Positions 20,928 to 28,304 of a DNA stretch of 34,923 bases are shown one piece after another (the stretch's first letter is position 1; every line of letters starts with the position of its first letter). A program made the position numbers and the translations under genes. The DNA lies in contig JAAESI010000122.1 of NCBI GenBank assembly GCA_024229515.1, positions 1-34,923 of the forward strand, read 5' to 3'. The notes under the pieces were generated by a model that ran no database searches, was not told where the DNA came from, and worked only from the letters and a program-made list of their open reading frames with translations. The DNA comes from Pseudomonadota bacterium. Its GTDB lineage: Bacteria; Myxococcota_A; UBA796; UBA9615.

Positions 20928-22629
20928 CCGCCTCGACCGTCGTCGTGAACCGAAGCTCCGCCCCCCCGGCCGGCGGCCTCACGACCACCCGCAACCCGGG
21001 CCGTCGCACCCCCATTCGGGGGAACCAATCGCACGGCTCGGCCTCCAGGGCCGCCCCCTCGACGCCGATGCGCACCGTCACCCCGCCGGTGCGCGCCAGC
21101 ACCTGATCGGCCGACGCTTCGACCAGCTCCGCGTCGGGCAGATGCAGCCGGGCGGCGACGGGCTGGGGCCCCTTCGAAAAGCGCACCTCGTCGTCGACCC
21201 GAAGGGCGGCGGCGTCCGTCAGCCGGAAGGTCCGCCGATGCTCGGCGCCGACGTCCGGGTGCCACAGGAAGCGTCCCTCGATGCGCGGAGGAGGACCGTC
21301 CTGGGCGACCACGATCTCCGGCGCGCGGCGCCACCCCAGCCGAAACGCGCTCCAGACCTCGACCTGCTCGTGATCCCCGATCTGGAGGGTGTTGTGGGAC
21401 GCCGTGGTGCGGCTGAGGGCCCGGTCCGGACCGCCGCCGTAGGCCAACGTGCCCCGGTTGCCGACGATCCGCTGTCCGTCGATGGAGAGCTCGAAGCTGA
21501 GGATGTCGCAGTGCGAGTGGGCGGGCTGGTGATCGGGCGCGACGGGGCCGCAGTCGACGACGAGGTGGCTGCGGGCCGAGCGCGCGACGACGTACCCCTC
21601 GGCGTCGAACCGCCGGAGCCCTTCGCCGCCCGGGGCGACATGGCCGACGAGCTCGGACAGGGAGGCCCGGGGGTGGGCCATGCCCAGCTCGGCGTCGTTG
21701 AACAGCGGCACCTGGCCGTCGGGGTGCTCCAGGGCGGCGGCGAAGTCGAGCCCCCGACGGGTCGCCCGGTCGAGCCACGAGGGCGTCTCCGATCCGAGCG
21801 CGGCCCGGACCTCGGCGAGGTCCCGAAGGCAGTCCAGGTGGTACCGCAGGGAGCGCTCCTCATGGCCTCCCCCGGCGAGGAACTGCACCTCGATCTCCCG
21901 CCTCAGGCGCTGGGTCAAATGTCGACGGAGCGCCGGCTCGGCCCACACCTGGGCCGAGGTGACCAGCACCGCGAGCTCCTTGAGGAGGTGGTTCCCCTGG
22001 AGGTGCTGCTCGAGCCGAAGGCGCAGGTAGTGGAAGCCCACCCGGGTGTGGCGGGCGAGCTGCTTCAGCAGCGCCGGATCGATGCCGCCGACCGACTCCA
22101 ACACCGCCCAGATGCGGAGCAGGTTGGCCTGCCGGCACGCCAGGGGGAACGCCTGCCAGCCGTACCCCTGCCCCGGTCGACAGCGCTCCCAGTGGTCCTC
22201 GAGCACCGCCGCCAGCCAGCCCTGCCAGTCGCCTTCGGGATCGGACGCAGCGAGCGCCGCAGCCCCATCGAAGTAGTGCAGGTGGAAGCGCCAGAGCTTG
22301 GACTGCGCGGGGGCCTCCCAGTCGACCCGATCCCCGAACACCGCCTCGACCTCCTGGAAGCGATAGACCCCCTGCCGGGGGTCGCCGTGCACCTCGGGAC
22401 GCCAGCTGGGGGCCAGCGCGATCGCTCCCGGACGGCCCCCCCACGACGCGAGCACGCCTCGATCGGGGTCGTACCGGGGGCTCAGGAGGCGGGTCGCGCG
22501 GCGTGGGTCGACGGGGGAGGCGCTCTCCAGCAGCCGCACTCCGCGGTCCCAGACGTAGGCGGCCAGCTGGCGGGGGCGGTAGTGGCGGCCGGCGCGCAGG
22601 CGCGGTCCGAGCGCGTCCAGCGACACCAC
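20917..22629 (-). CDS. Heparinase II/III family protein (putative polysaccharide lyase) 1
   Basis: Predicted alginate/heparin-lyase-like protein of 570 residues with the two-part layout of the family. An (alpha/alpha) toroid contains LQGNHLLKE (Asn near 212) and HEERSLRYHLDCLRDL (Tyr-His near 262). A C-terminal beta-sandwich contains PAHSHCDILSFELSIDGQ (near 370) and RTTASHNTLQIGDHEQVEVW. The Asn, Tyr and His positions match those used for beta-elimination in PL12/PL17/PL21 relatives, so it may be active. No signal peptide is seen, which is puzzling for an enzyme expected to meet an exported polymer. The start is a GTG at 22627-22629, eight bases from the upstream methyltransferase stop; an upstream CTG is an alternative. 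Last gene of the minus-strand operon that begins at 26019. Confidence 0.88.
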   Translation of the reverse strand: MVSLDALGPRLRAGRHYRPRQLAAYVWDRGVRLLESASPVDPRRATRLLSPRYDPDRGVLASWGGRPGAIALAPSWRPEVHGDPRQGVYRFQEVEAVFGDRVDWEAPAQSKLWRFHLHYFDGAAALAASDPEGDWQGWLAAVLEDHWERCRPGQGYGWQAFPLACRQANLLRIWAVLESVGGIDPALLKQLARHTRVGFHYLRLRLEQHLQGNHLLKELAVLVTSAQVWAEPALRRHLTQRLRREIEVQFLAGGGHEERSLRYHLDCLRDLAEVRAALGSETPSWLDRATRRGLDFAAALEHPDGQVPLFNDAELGMAHPRASLSELVGHVAPGGEGLRRFDAEGYVVARSARSHLVVDCGPVAPDHQPAHSHCDILSFELSIDGQRIVGNRGTLAYGGGPDRALSRTTASHNTLQIGDHEQVEVWSAFRLGWRRAPEIVVAQDGPPPRIEGRFLWHPDVGAEHRRTFRLTDAAALRVDDEVRFSKGPQPVAARLHLPDAELVEASADQVLARTGGVTVRIGVEGAALEAEPCDWFPRMGVRRPGLRVVVRPPAGGAELRFTTTVEAVSA

Positions 22630-22637
22630 CGGGAGAC

Positions 22638-23351
22638 TCAGGCCTTCGCCATCGTCGCCATGAGGACGATGCGGTACGGGGCGAGCACCTCGAACCGGTT
22701 GACCACCCGCTCGAACGCGAAGCCCGCCAGGTAGGTCGCGGCGGTGAGCCGCAGGTACTCGGGCCGGCCCTCGATCAGCTTGACCTCAGTCACTTCGAGT
22801 CCCGAGGCGCGGGCGCACCGGTGCATGTCCTCACCGGTGTTGACGCGGTACGTCGTGGGGAACGTATCCTCGGGGTCGCGGCCCCGCAGCGAGTTGTAGA
22901 ACTTGTGGAACCCGTGAGGCGTCAGGCGCGCGATGACGGGCATGTAGTGCCGCTTGTTGGTCGTCTTGACCAGCAGCCGACCGCCCGGCTTGAGCACCCG
23001 CGCGACCTCCTTGAAGACCGCTTTGGGGTTCTCCAGGTGCTCGAGCACGTTGTCGCTGAAGGCGAGGTCGAAGGACTCGTCCTCCCAGGGGATCTTCTCG
23101 GCGAACCCGACCCGACCCTCGTCGAGGTTCGGGTTGGTCGTCACCCGCTCGTCCGGATCGAGGCCGCAGATGCGCGCGACCCGCCCGTGGAAGTTCAGCT
23201 GGGTCACGATCCCGGCGCCGGCGCCGACGTCCAGGACGTGCATCTCCGGCTTGAGTTCACTGAGGATCAGGCCGCGAAACGCGGTGTCGTCCCAGTTGTC
23301 CGCGTGGTCGGGGTAGAGCACCCGATCCATCCAGCGCGTAATCACAGACAT
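22638..23351 (-). CDS. Class I SAM-dependent methyltransferase
   Basis: Methyltransferase of 237 residues with the Rossmann-like SAM fold. Motif I is MHVLDVGAGAGIVTQL, an acidic residue that binds the ribose is in ICGLDPDERV, and motif IV reads FDLAFSDNVLEHLENP, the typical type-11 pattern. ARVLKPGGRLLVKT is the following strand. Later KRHYMPVIARLTPHGFHKFYNSLRGR resembles methyltransferases found in cell-surface glycan clusters. Possible targets are a sugar hydroxyl or a lipid-linked intermediate; the sequence does not say which. The ATG at 23349-23351 was chosen because the fold starts soon after; the longer open frame reads antisense to nothing useful and overlaps the WecA-like gene. It lies eight bases from the genes on each side, all in one operon. 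Confidence 0.9.
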   Translation of the reverse strand: MSVITRWMDRVLYPDHADNWDDTAFRGLILSELKPEMHVLDVGAGAGIVTQLNFHGRVARICGLDPDERVTTNPNLDEGRVGFAEKIPWEDESFDLAFSDNVLEHLENPKAVFKEVARVLKPGGRLLVKTTNKRHYMPVIARLTPHGFHKFYNSLRGRDPEDTFPTTYRVNTGEDMHRCARASGLEVTEVKLIEGRPEYLRLTAATYLAGFAFERVVNRFEVLAPYRIVLMATMAKA

Positions 23352-23359
23352 CGGTTCGA

Positions 23360-24787
23360 TCAGACCTTCTCGGAGAGGTCGGCGAGCAGGCCCCGCAGGG
23401 TCTCGACCTCCCGCTTGGTGGGGCCTGAGGTGCGCCCCTTCCACAGAAACACCACCTCGGCTCCGTCGTCCGCGGGACCGTTCTCGGCCACGACCAGGGG
23501 CAGCGTGGCGCGCACCCCCTTGGCGTCTTGCTCGTAGTCGCCCACGACCATCTCCTGGCCGTCCCGCACGTAGACAGCGCCGCTGATCCCGCTCTCGTTG
23601 GTGAGGCGCTCCAGGGCGATGGCGAGCCGGCCGGTGCGGGCCGCCTCCGCCGGGGCCTCCCGGGCGATATCGGTGGACAGCTCGGCCAGCGCGCTCATGC
23701 GGGCCTGGTTGTCCTTGCCCCGCTGCCACATCGACATCAGGTCATCGGGCCGCACGTAGCCGGTCTTGAAGATGAGGGTGAACACCACCGCCGTCAGCAG
23801 CGAGATGGCGATGATCTGCGAGCCCGGCACGCCGACGACCATGACCAGTCCGGCGACGCATAGCGTGGTGGCGGTGCCCCAGAGGGCGAGCACCGCGCGG
23901 CGGTGGCTCAGGCCCAGGTCCAGGAGCCGGTGGTGCAGGTGGCCCCGCTCGCTCATGAACAGGCCCTCCCGGAGGAAGGCCCGACGCAGGATGGTCAGCG
24001 ACAGGTCCAGCAGCGGCAGCCCCACGAGCACCATGGGGAGGAAGATGGCGACCGCGGTGGTCTCCTTGCGGCTCGTTCCGAGGGCGACCACGCCCATCAG
24101 GAAGCCCAGGAAGTTGGATCCCGAGTCCCCCATGAAGATCGACGCGGGGTTGAAGTTGAACACCAGGAAGCCCAGCAGCGCGCCCACCATGGCGCCCGTC
24201 CAGGTCATCCACAGCACGTTCGCCTCCAGGTAGGCCAGCGCGAACATGGTGAGGCTCGCGATCAGCGCGATCCCCGCGGCGAGCCCGTCGAGCCCGTCGA
24301 TGAAGTTGAATGCGACCATCACCCCGGCGATCCAGAGCATCGTCACCGGCGCGCTGAGCAGCCCCAGGTCGACGATTCCGTAGCCCGGCACGTCCAGCAC
24401 GTCGATCCGGTGGCCGCCCATCCAGGCGAACCAGGCGATGCCCAGCAGAAGCGCCAGTCGGAGCTTCGCGGAGGTGTCGAAGAGGTCGTCGGCGAGCCCC
24501 ACCGCGAGCGCGGCGATCGCCCCCAGGAGCAGCGTCACCGCCCCCCGGGCGTCGGCGTAGATCAGCGCGCTGATCTCATTCTCGTACACGGCGAGGCCGG
24601 CGATGGGCGCGAGCACGGCGATGGCCATGGCGATGCCGCCGATGCGCGGGATCGGGACCTTGTTGACCCGCCGCCCCTCCTTGGGGTCGTCGACGAGGTT
24701 GGCCCGCAGGGCGAAATCGCGGGCCAGCGGCGTGAGCCAGACGGCGACGAAGAACCCGATGATCAGCGCGGCGACGGGAGTCTTCAT
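23360..24787 (-). CDS. WecA/MraY-family undecaprenyl-phosphate sugar-1-phosphate transferase with C-terminal extension
   Basis: Integral membrane enzyme of 475 residues that should start glycan assembly by moving a HexNAc-1-phosphate from a UDP-sugar to undecaprenyl phosphate. Catalytic motifs are present: GLADDLFD (97-104), NFIDGLDGLAAG (161-172), FMGDSGSN (218-225) and the cytosolic His motif RGHLHHRLLD (281-290). About eleven membrane helices end near residue 345. A soluble extension of ~125 residues follows, with a helical linker (QARMSALAELSTDIAREAP) and an alpha/beta part (AVYVRDGQEMVVGDYEQD, ATLPLVVAE, GAEVVFLWKG) that looks like a small GAF-type sensor or regulator. WecA homologues normally lack it. 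The start overlaps the upstream glycosyltransferase stop by four bases. Confidence 0.93.
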   Translation of the reverse strand: MKTPVAALIIGFFVAVWLTPLARDFALRANLVDDPKEGRRVNKVPIPRIGGIAMAIAVLAPIAGLAVYENEISALIYADARGAVTLLLGAIAALAVGLADDLFDTSAKLRLALLLGIAWFAWMGGHRIDVLDVPGYGIVDLGLLSAPVTMLWIAGVMVAFNFIDGLDGLAAGIALIASLTMFALAYLEANVLWMTWTGAMVGALLGFLVFNFNPASIFMGDSGSNFLGFLMGVVALGTSRKETTAVAIFLPMVLVGLPLLDLSLTILRRAFLREGLFMSERGHLHHRLLDLGLSHRRAVLALWGTATTLCVAGLVMVVGVPGSQIIAISLLTAVVFTLIFKTGYVRPDDLMSMWQRGKDNQARMSALAELSTDIAREAPAEAARTGRLAIALERLTNESGISGAVYVRDGQEMVVGDYEQDAKGVRATLPLVVAENGPADDGAEVVFLWKGRTSGPTKREVETLRGLLADLSEKV

Positions 24788-26019
24788 CGGGAGGTCTCCT
24801 CGACCAGCTCCTGCAAGTGGTCCATGTACCGCGTCGCGAGATCGTTGCGGCGGAACCGGCTCACGGAGTCGCGGGCCTTCTGGCGCGCCGCCTCATCGTA
24901 CGGATGGTCCGCCATGTCACGAACCGCAGCCGTGATTGCGTCGACATCGCCCGGTTGCACCACTCGTCCCAAGCCGCTCTCCTCGATCACTTCGGCAGCC
25001 TCACCGCCCACGGCGCCGAGGATGGGTCGGCCGGCACCGAGGATCTCGAAAATCTTGCTCGGAACGAAGTTCTCGAAGAGGAACGGGTGCGGCCGCAGCG
25101 GGACATAGCAAAGGTCCGATGCGGCGTAAATGCCACGAATTTCCGAGTAGGGCAGCAAGCCGGCAAAGGTGACGTTGCCGAGGCCTCGCGACTCCGCCTC
25201 CGCGACGAGCTTGGCGCGCTCGGCGCCATCGCCGACGAAGAAGATCTGGAAGCGGGGATCGTCCTTGAGCCGCTCGGCCACATCCAGGAGGAAGTCGAGG
25301 CGGTGGAGCAGGCCGTGGGTGCCGACGTACGACACGACGTACTTGTCCTGCAGCCCCCAGCGCGCGCGGACCTCATCCCGTTCTCCGGGCACCTCGGCGA
25401 AGTGGTCGGGGTCGAAGCCGTTGTGGATGACGACGACCCGGTCCTCGGGGATGCCGCGGCCGACGATGATGTCCTTGAAGCGGTTGGTGACCGTCACGAT
25501 GAGATCAGCGCTGGTGTAGAGCTTCTTCTCCATCCGCGAGGCCAACGCGATGGCGACGGGGTTGGTGATCATCCCCATCTCGATGAACAGTTGCGGCCAC
25601 AGGTCGCGCACTTCGAGCACGATCGGGACCTTCGACCCGATCCGGTGGGTGAGACCCGCCCACCCGGTGAAGATCGACGGGCTGGTCGCGATCACGACGT
25701 CCGCCTTGGCCGAACGCACGCGCCCCAGCGTCGAGGCCGAGACCGCGTAGGAGCCCTGTCCGATCAGCCGCTGCGCCATCGACTTGTTCGGCATGGCGAG
25801 CAGCCAGTTCCGCAGGATCTCGACCCCCTGGTCCTGCTCGCGGGACTTCCACAGCCCCCGCCAGTCCTCCCGCACCACGCCATCGGGGTGGTTCGGCATG
25901 CCCGTCACGACCTGCACCGAGTGCCCGTGGGCGGCCCAGAACCGGCTCAGTCCGGACACCCGCGCGGCCGGCGCACCCGGTTCGGGAGGGTAGTACTGAG
26001 AAAGGTAACGAATCCTCAT
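24784..26019 (-). CDS. WbuB-like GT4 family glycosyltransferase
   Basis: GT-B glycosyltransferase of 411 residues, close in style to the WbuB/WcaI group. It starts MRIRYLSQYYPPEPGAPAAR, with the PPExGA acceptor loop of that group. GMPNHPDG, VLEVRDLWPQLFIEMGMI and IHNGFDPDHF are characteristic. The C-terminal domain has SYVGTHGLLHRLDFLLD and RPHPFLFENFVPSKIFEILG, with Glu residues at the GT4 donor site. WbuB members transfer an amino sugar (FucNAc in E. coli O26) onto lipid-linked GlcNAc; the sugar here is unknown. The ATG at 26017-26019 is chosen because it puts the first strand at the N-terminus. No ribosome site is visible before it. First gene of the minus-strand operon, it overlaps the WecA-like start by four bases. 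Confidence 0.92.
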   Translation of the reverse strand: MRIRYLSQYYPPEPGAPAARVSGLSRFWAAHGHSVQVVTGMPNHPDGVVREDWRGLWKSREQDQGVEILRNWLLAMPNKSMAQRLIGQGSYAVSASTLGRVRSAKADVVIATSPSIFTGWAGLTHRIGSKVPIVLEVRDLWPQLFIEMGMITNPVAIALASRMEKKLYTSADLIVTVTNRFKDIIVGRGIPEDRVVVIHNGFDPDHFAEVPGERDEVRARWGLQDKYVVSYVGTHGLLHRLDFLLDVAERLKDDPRFQIFFVGDGAERAKLVAEAESRGLGNVTFAGLLPYSEIRGIYAASDLCYVPLRPHPFLFENFVPSKIFEILGAGRPILGAVGGEAAEVIEESGLGRVVQPGDVDAITAAVRDMADHPYDEAARQKARDSVSRFRRNDLATRYMDHLQELVEETSR

Positions 26020-26055
26020 TGGCGGACGGAGTGTAGCGAGCCCATCTTGCAGTTT

Positions 26056-26113
26056 CCCTGGTGCCGGGTCGGCCCCCTGCCAGGGATGGTAGGCTCGCCG
26101 GCCTCCTGCCGGC
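26056..26113. promoter_or_regulatory. Two inverted repeats in the divergent control region
   Basis: The 121-base gap between the WbuB-like and oxidoreductase genes holds two potential stem-loops. CCCTGG (26056-26061) pairs with CCAGGG (26080-26085) around a GGG/CCC inner stem. GCCGGC (26097-26102) pairs with GCCGGC (26108-26113) around a five-base loop. They could be leader hairpins or operator sites; no protein match is known. TACACT on the minus strand (26035-26030) is a weak -10 candidate for the leftward operon. Confidence 0.35.
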
Positions 26114-26125
26114 CAATGAACCTTC

Positions 26126-26143
26126 GGAGGCACCCCCCTCTTG
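26126..26143 (+). promoter_or_regulatory. Ribosome-binding site that fixes a TTG start
   Basis: GGAGG at 26126-26130 lies ten bases before the TTG at 26141-26143. The only nearby ATG (26153) would be 22 bases away, too far for this site. The resulting N-terminus (MRQIMQNLKSGET) also matches the usual beginning of the family. Confidence 0.7.
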
Positions 26144-28297
26144 CGTCAAATCATGCAGAACCTCAAGTCGGGAGAGACGATTCTCGCTGACGTACCCGCA
26201 CCCGGCGTCGGAGCCGGCCAAGTCCTGATCCGCACCCGCGCGAGCCTCCTGTCGGTCGGCACCGAGCGCTCCGTGGTCGAATTCGGCAAGGGAAGCCTCA
26301 TCGACAAGGCCCGGCAGAACCCCGAGCGGGTGCGCCAGGTGCTGGACAAAGTCCGCAGTGACGGACTCATGCCGACCTTCGAGGCGGTCCAGAGCAAGCT
26401 CGACAGCCTGATCCCGCTTGGCTACTGCAACTCGGGCGTCGTGCTCGAGGTGGGCGCGGGCGTGACCGACATCGCCGTCGGCGACCGGGTCATGTCCAAC
26501 GGCCCCCACGCCGAAGCGGTGCTCGTGCCCCGCCGGCTTTGCGCCCCCATTCCCGACAACGTCACCGACGAGCAGGCCGCCTGGGTCGTGCTCGGCGCGA
26601 TCGCGCTGCAGGGGATCCGGCTCGCGCAGCCGACGATCGGCGAGACCATCGCCGTGATGGGGCTGGGCACGCTCGGCCTGCTGGCGGTGCAGATGCTCAA
26701 AGCCTCCGGCTGCGAGGTCCTCGCCATCGACCTGAACGCTGAGCGCTGCGAGCTCGCCGCCGGCTTCGGCGCCACTCCGGTCTGCATCTCGGCGGGCGAA
26801 GATCCCATCGCCGTGGCGATGGCCGCGACCCAGGGCCGAGGCGCCGACGCCGTGATCCTGACCGTCGCGACCAAGAGCGACGATCCGATCCGCCAGGCCG
26901 CCCAGATGTCCCGCCAGCGCGGCCGCATCGTGCTGGTCGGCGTCACCGGTCTGAACATCGATCGCGCGGACTTCTACACCAAGGAGCTCACCTTCCAGGT
27001 CTCCTGCTCGTACGGCCCCGGCCGCTACGATCCGCAGTACGAGGGGCCGGGCGACGACTACCCGGTGGGCTTCGTGCGGTGGACGGAGAACCGGAACTTC
27101 GAGGCCGTGCTCGGCCTCATGAAGAGCGGGGCGGTCAAGGTCGACGGCCTGATCACCCACCGGTACGACTTCACCGACGCCGTCGAGCTGTACGAGAAGG
27201 TCGGCCGCAACGAGCCGATCCTCGGCGCCCTGCTCCGCTACGAGGGGCCCGACACCAAGAGCGACGACGACCTCGTCCAGCGCACGATCAACCAGCCGGG
27301 CCCCCGCAGCCGGGCCGCCGGGCGAGGCCAGCTGGGCGTCATCGGCGCCGGCAGCTTCGCCACCCGCATGCTCGTGCCGATCCTCGACAAGCTGCCGATG
27401 ACGCTGCACACCACCGCCTCGCGGACCGGCGTCAGCAGCGGCCAGCTCGCCCGCAAGTTCAACTTCGCGCGGGCGACCACCGATCTGGATGTGCTCTTCG
27501 GCGACGAGGCCATCGACTCGGTGCTCGTGGCCACCCGCCACGACAGCCACGCCGACCTCACCGCCCGGGCGCTCAGCACCGGACGCGCGGTCTACGTGGA
27601 GAAGCCGCTGGCGGTCACCACGGAGCAGCTCGACGCGGTCGTCGAGGCCCACGATGGCGCCGAGCAGCCGCTGCTCATGGTCGGCTTCAACCGCCGCTTC
27701 GCCCCCATGGCGGTGAAGATGCGGTCGATGCTGGACACGATCGCGGAGCCCATGTCGCTCGTGGCGACCATCAACGCGGGCGTCATCGACGCGGACCACT
27801 GGGTCCACCACCCCACCGCCGGCGGAGGCCGGATCGTGGGTGAGGGCTGCCACTTCGTCGACCTGCTCCGCTACCTCGTGGGCAAGCCCATCACGGGCTG
27901 GCAGGTCAGCGCCGTCTCCGGCGGAGGCCTCGCCATCACCGAAGACAAGGCGACGATCACGCTGACCTTCGCCGACGGCTCCTTCGGCGTGCTGCACTAC
28001 CTCGGCAACGGCTCCCGGGCCTTCCCCAAGGAGCGCATCGAAGCGTTCGCGGGCGGTCGCGTGCTTCAGCTGAACGACTGGAAGTCGCTCAAGGGCTGGG
28101 GCTGGCCGGGCTTCCGGGGCATGAGCTCGCGGCGCCAGGACAAGGGCCACAAGGACGCCCTCACCGCCTTCACGGATGCCGTACGCAAGGGCGGCACCTC
28201 CCCGATGCCGTGGGACGAAGTCCTCGAAGTGAGCCGCGTCTCCATCGCCGTGGCGGAGCTCGCCCGCGCCGGCGGCGGAACCGGCGCGCCGGCCTGA
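26141..28297 (+). CDS. Bi-domain oxidoreductase: zinc-free MDR dehydrogenase fused to Gfo/Idh/MocA
   Basis: Fusion protein of 718 residues. Residues ~1-370 are a medium-chain dehydrogenase with GroES-like part and a Rossmann loop (VMGLGTLGLLAVQM, near 172). Where zinc enzymes have a Cys before GTD it reads LLSVGTERSVVEF, and PLGYCNSGVVLEVG follows, so catalytic zinc is probably not bound. Residues ~395-718 are a Gfo/Idh/MocA oxidoreductase: GVIGAGSFATRML (near 399), the EKP motif in YVEKPLAVT (near 486) and VGFNRRFAPM (near 514). Fusions of this type occur next to heparinase and asparagine synthase genes in surface-glycan loci; the substrate is not established, but a nucleotide-sugar keto or inositol-like group is likely. 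TTG start with GGAGG ten bases upstream. First gene of a three-gene rightward unit. Confidence 0.92.
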   Translation: MRQIMQNLKSGETILADVPAPGVGAGQVLIRTRASLLSVGTERSVVEFGKGSLIDKARQNPERVRQVLDKVRSDGLMPTFEAVQSKLDSLIPLGYCNSGVVLEVGAGVTDIAVGDRVMSNGPHAEAVLVPRRLCAPIPDNVTDEQAAWVVLGAIALQGIRLAQPTIGETIAVMGLGTLGLLAVQMLKASGCEVLAIDLNAERCELAAGFGATPVCISAGEDPIAVAMAATQGRGADAVILTVATKSDDPIRQAAQMSRQRGRIVLVGVTGLNIDRADFYTKELTFQVSCSYGPGRYDPQYEGPGDDYPVGFVRWTENRNFEAVLGLMKSGAVKVDGLITHRYDFTDAVELYEKVGRNEPILGALLRYEGPDTKSDDDLVQRTINQPGPRSRAAGRGQLGVIGAGSFATRMLVPILDKLPMTLHTTASRTGVSSGQLARKFNFARATTDLDVLFGDEAIDSVLVATRHDSHADLTARALSTGRAVYVEKPLAVTTEQLDAVVEAHDGAEQPLLMVGFNRRFAPMAVKMRSMLDTIAEPMSLVATINAGVIDADHWVHHPTAGGGRIVGEGCHFVDLLRYLVGKPITGWQVSAVSGGGLAITEDKATITLTFADGSFGVLHYLGNGSRAFPKERIEAFAGGRVLQLNDWKSLKGWGWPGFRGMSSRRQDKGHKDALTAFTDAVRKGGTSPMPWDEVLEVSRVSIAVAELARAGGGTGAPA

Positions 28298-28304
28298 GCG
28301 ACCG

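Noticed and set aside
22574..22587. GGCGGTAG similar to an RfaH ops element
   Set aside because: The following bases are TGGC rather than the ops NNTG, and it lies within the coding region of the heparinase-type gene, not a leader.
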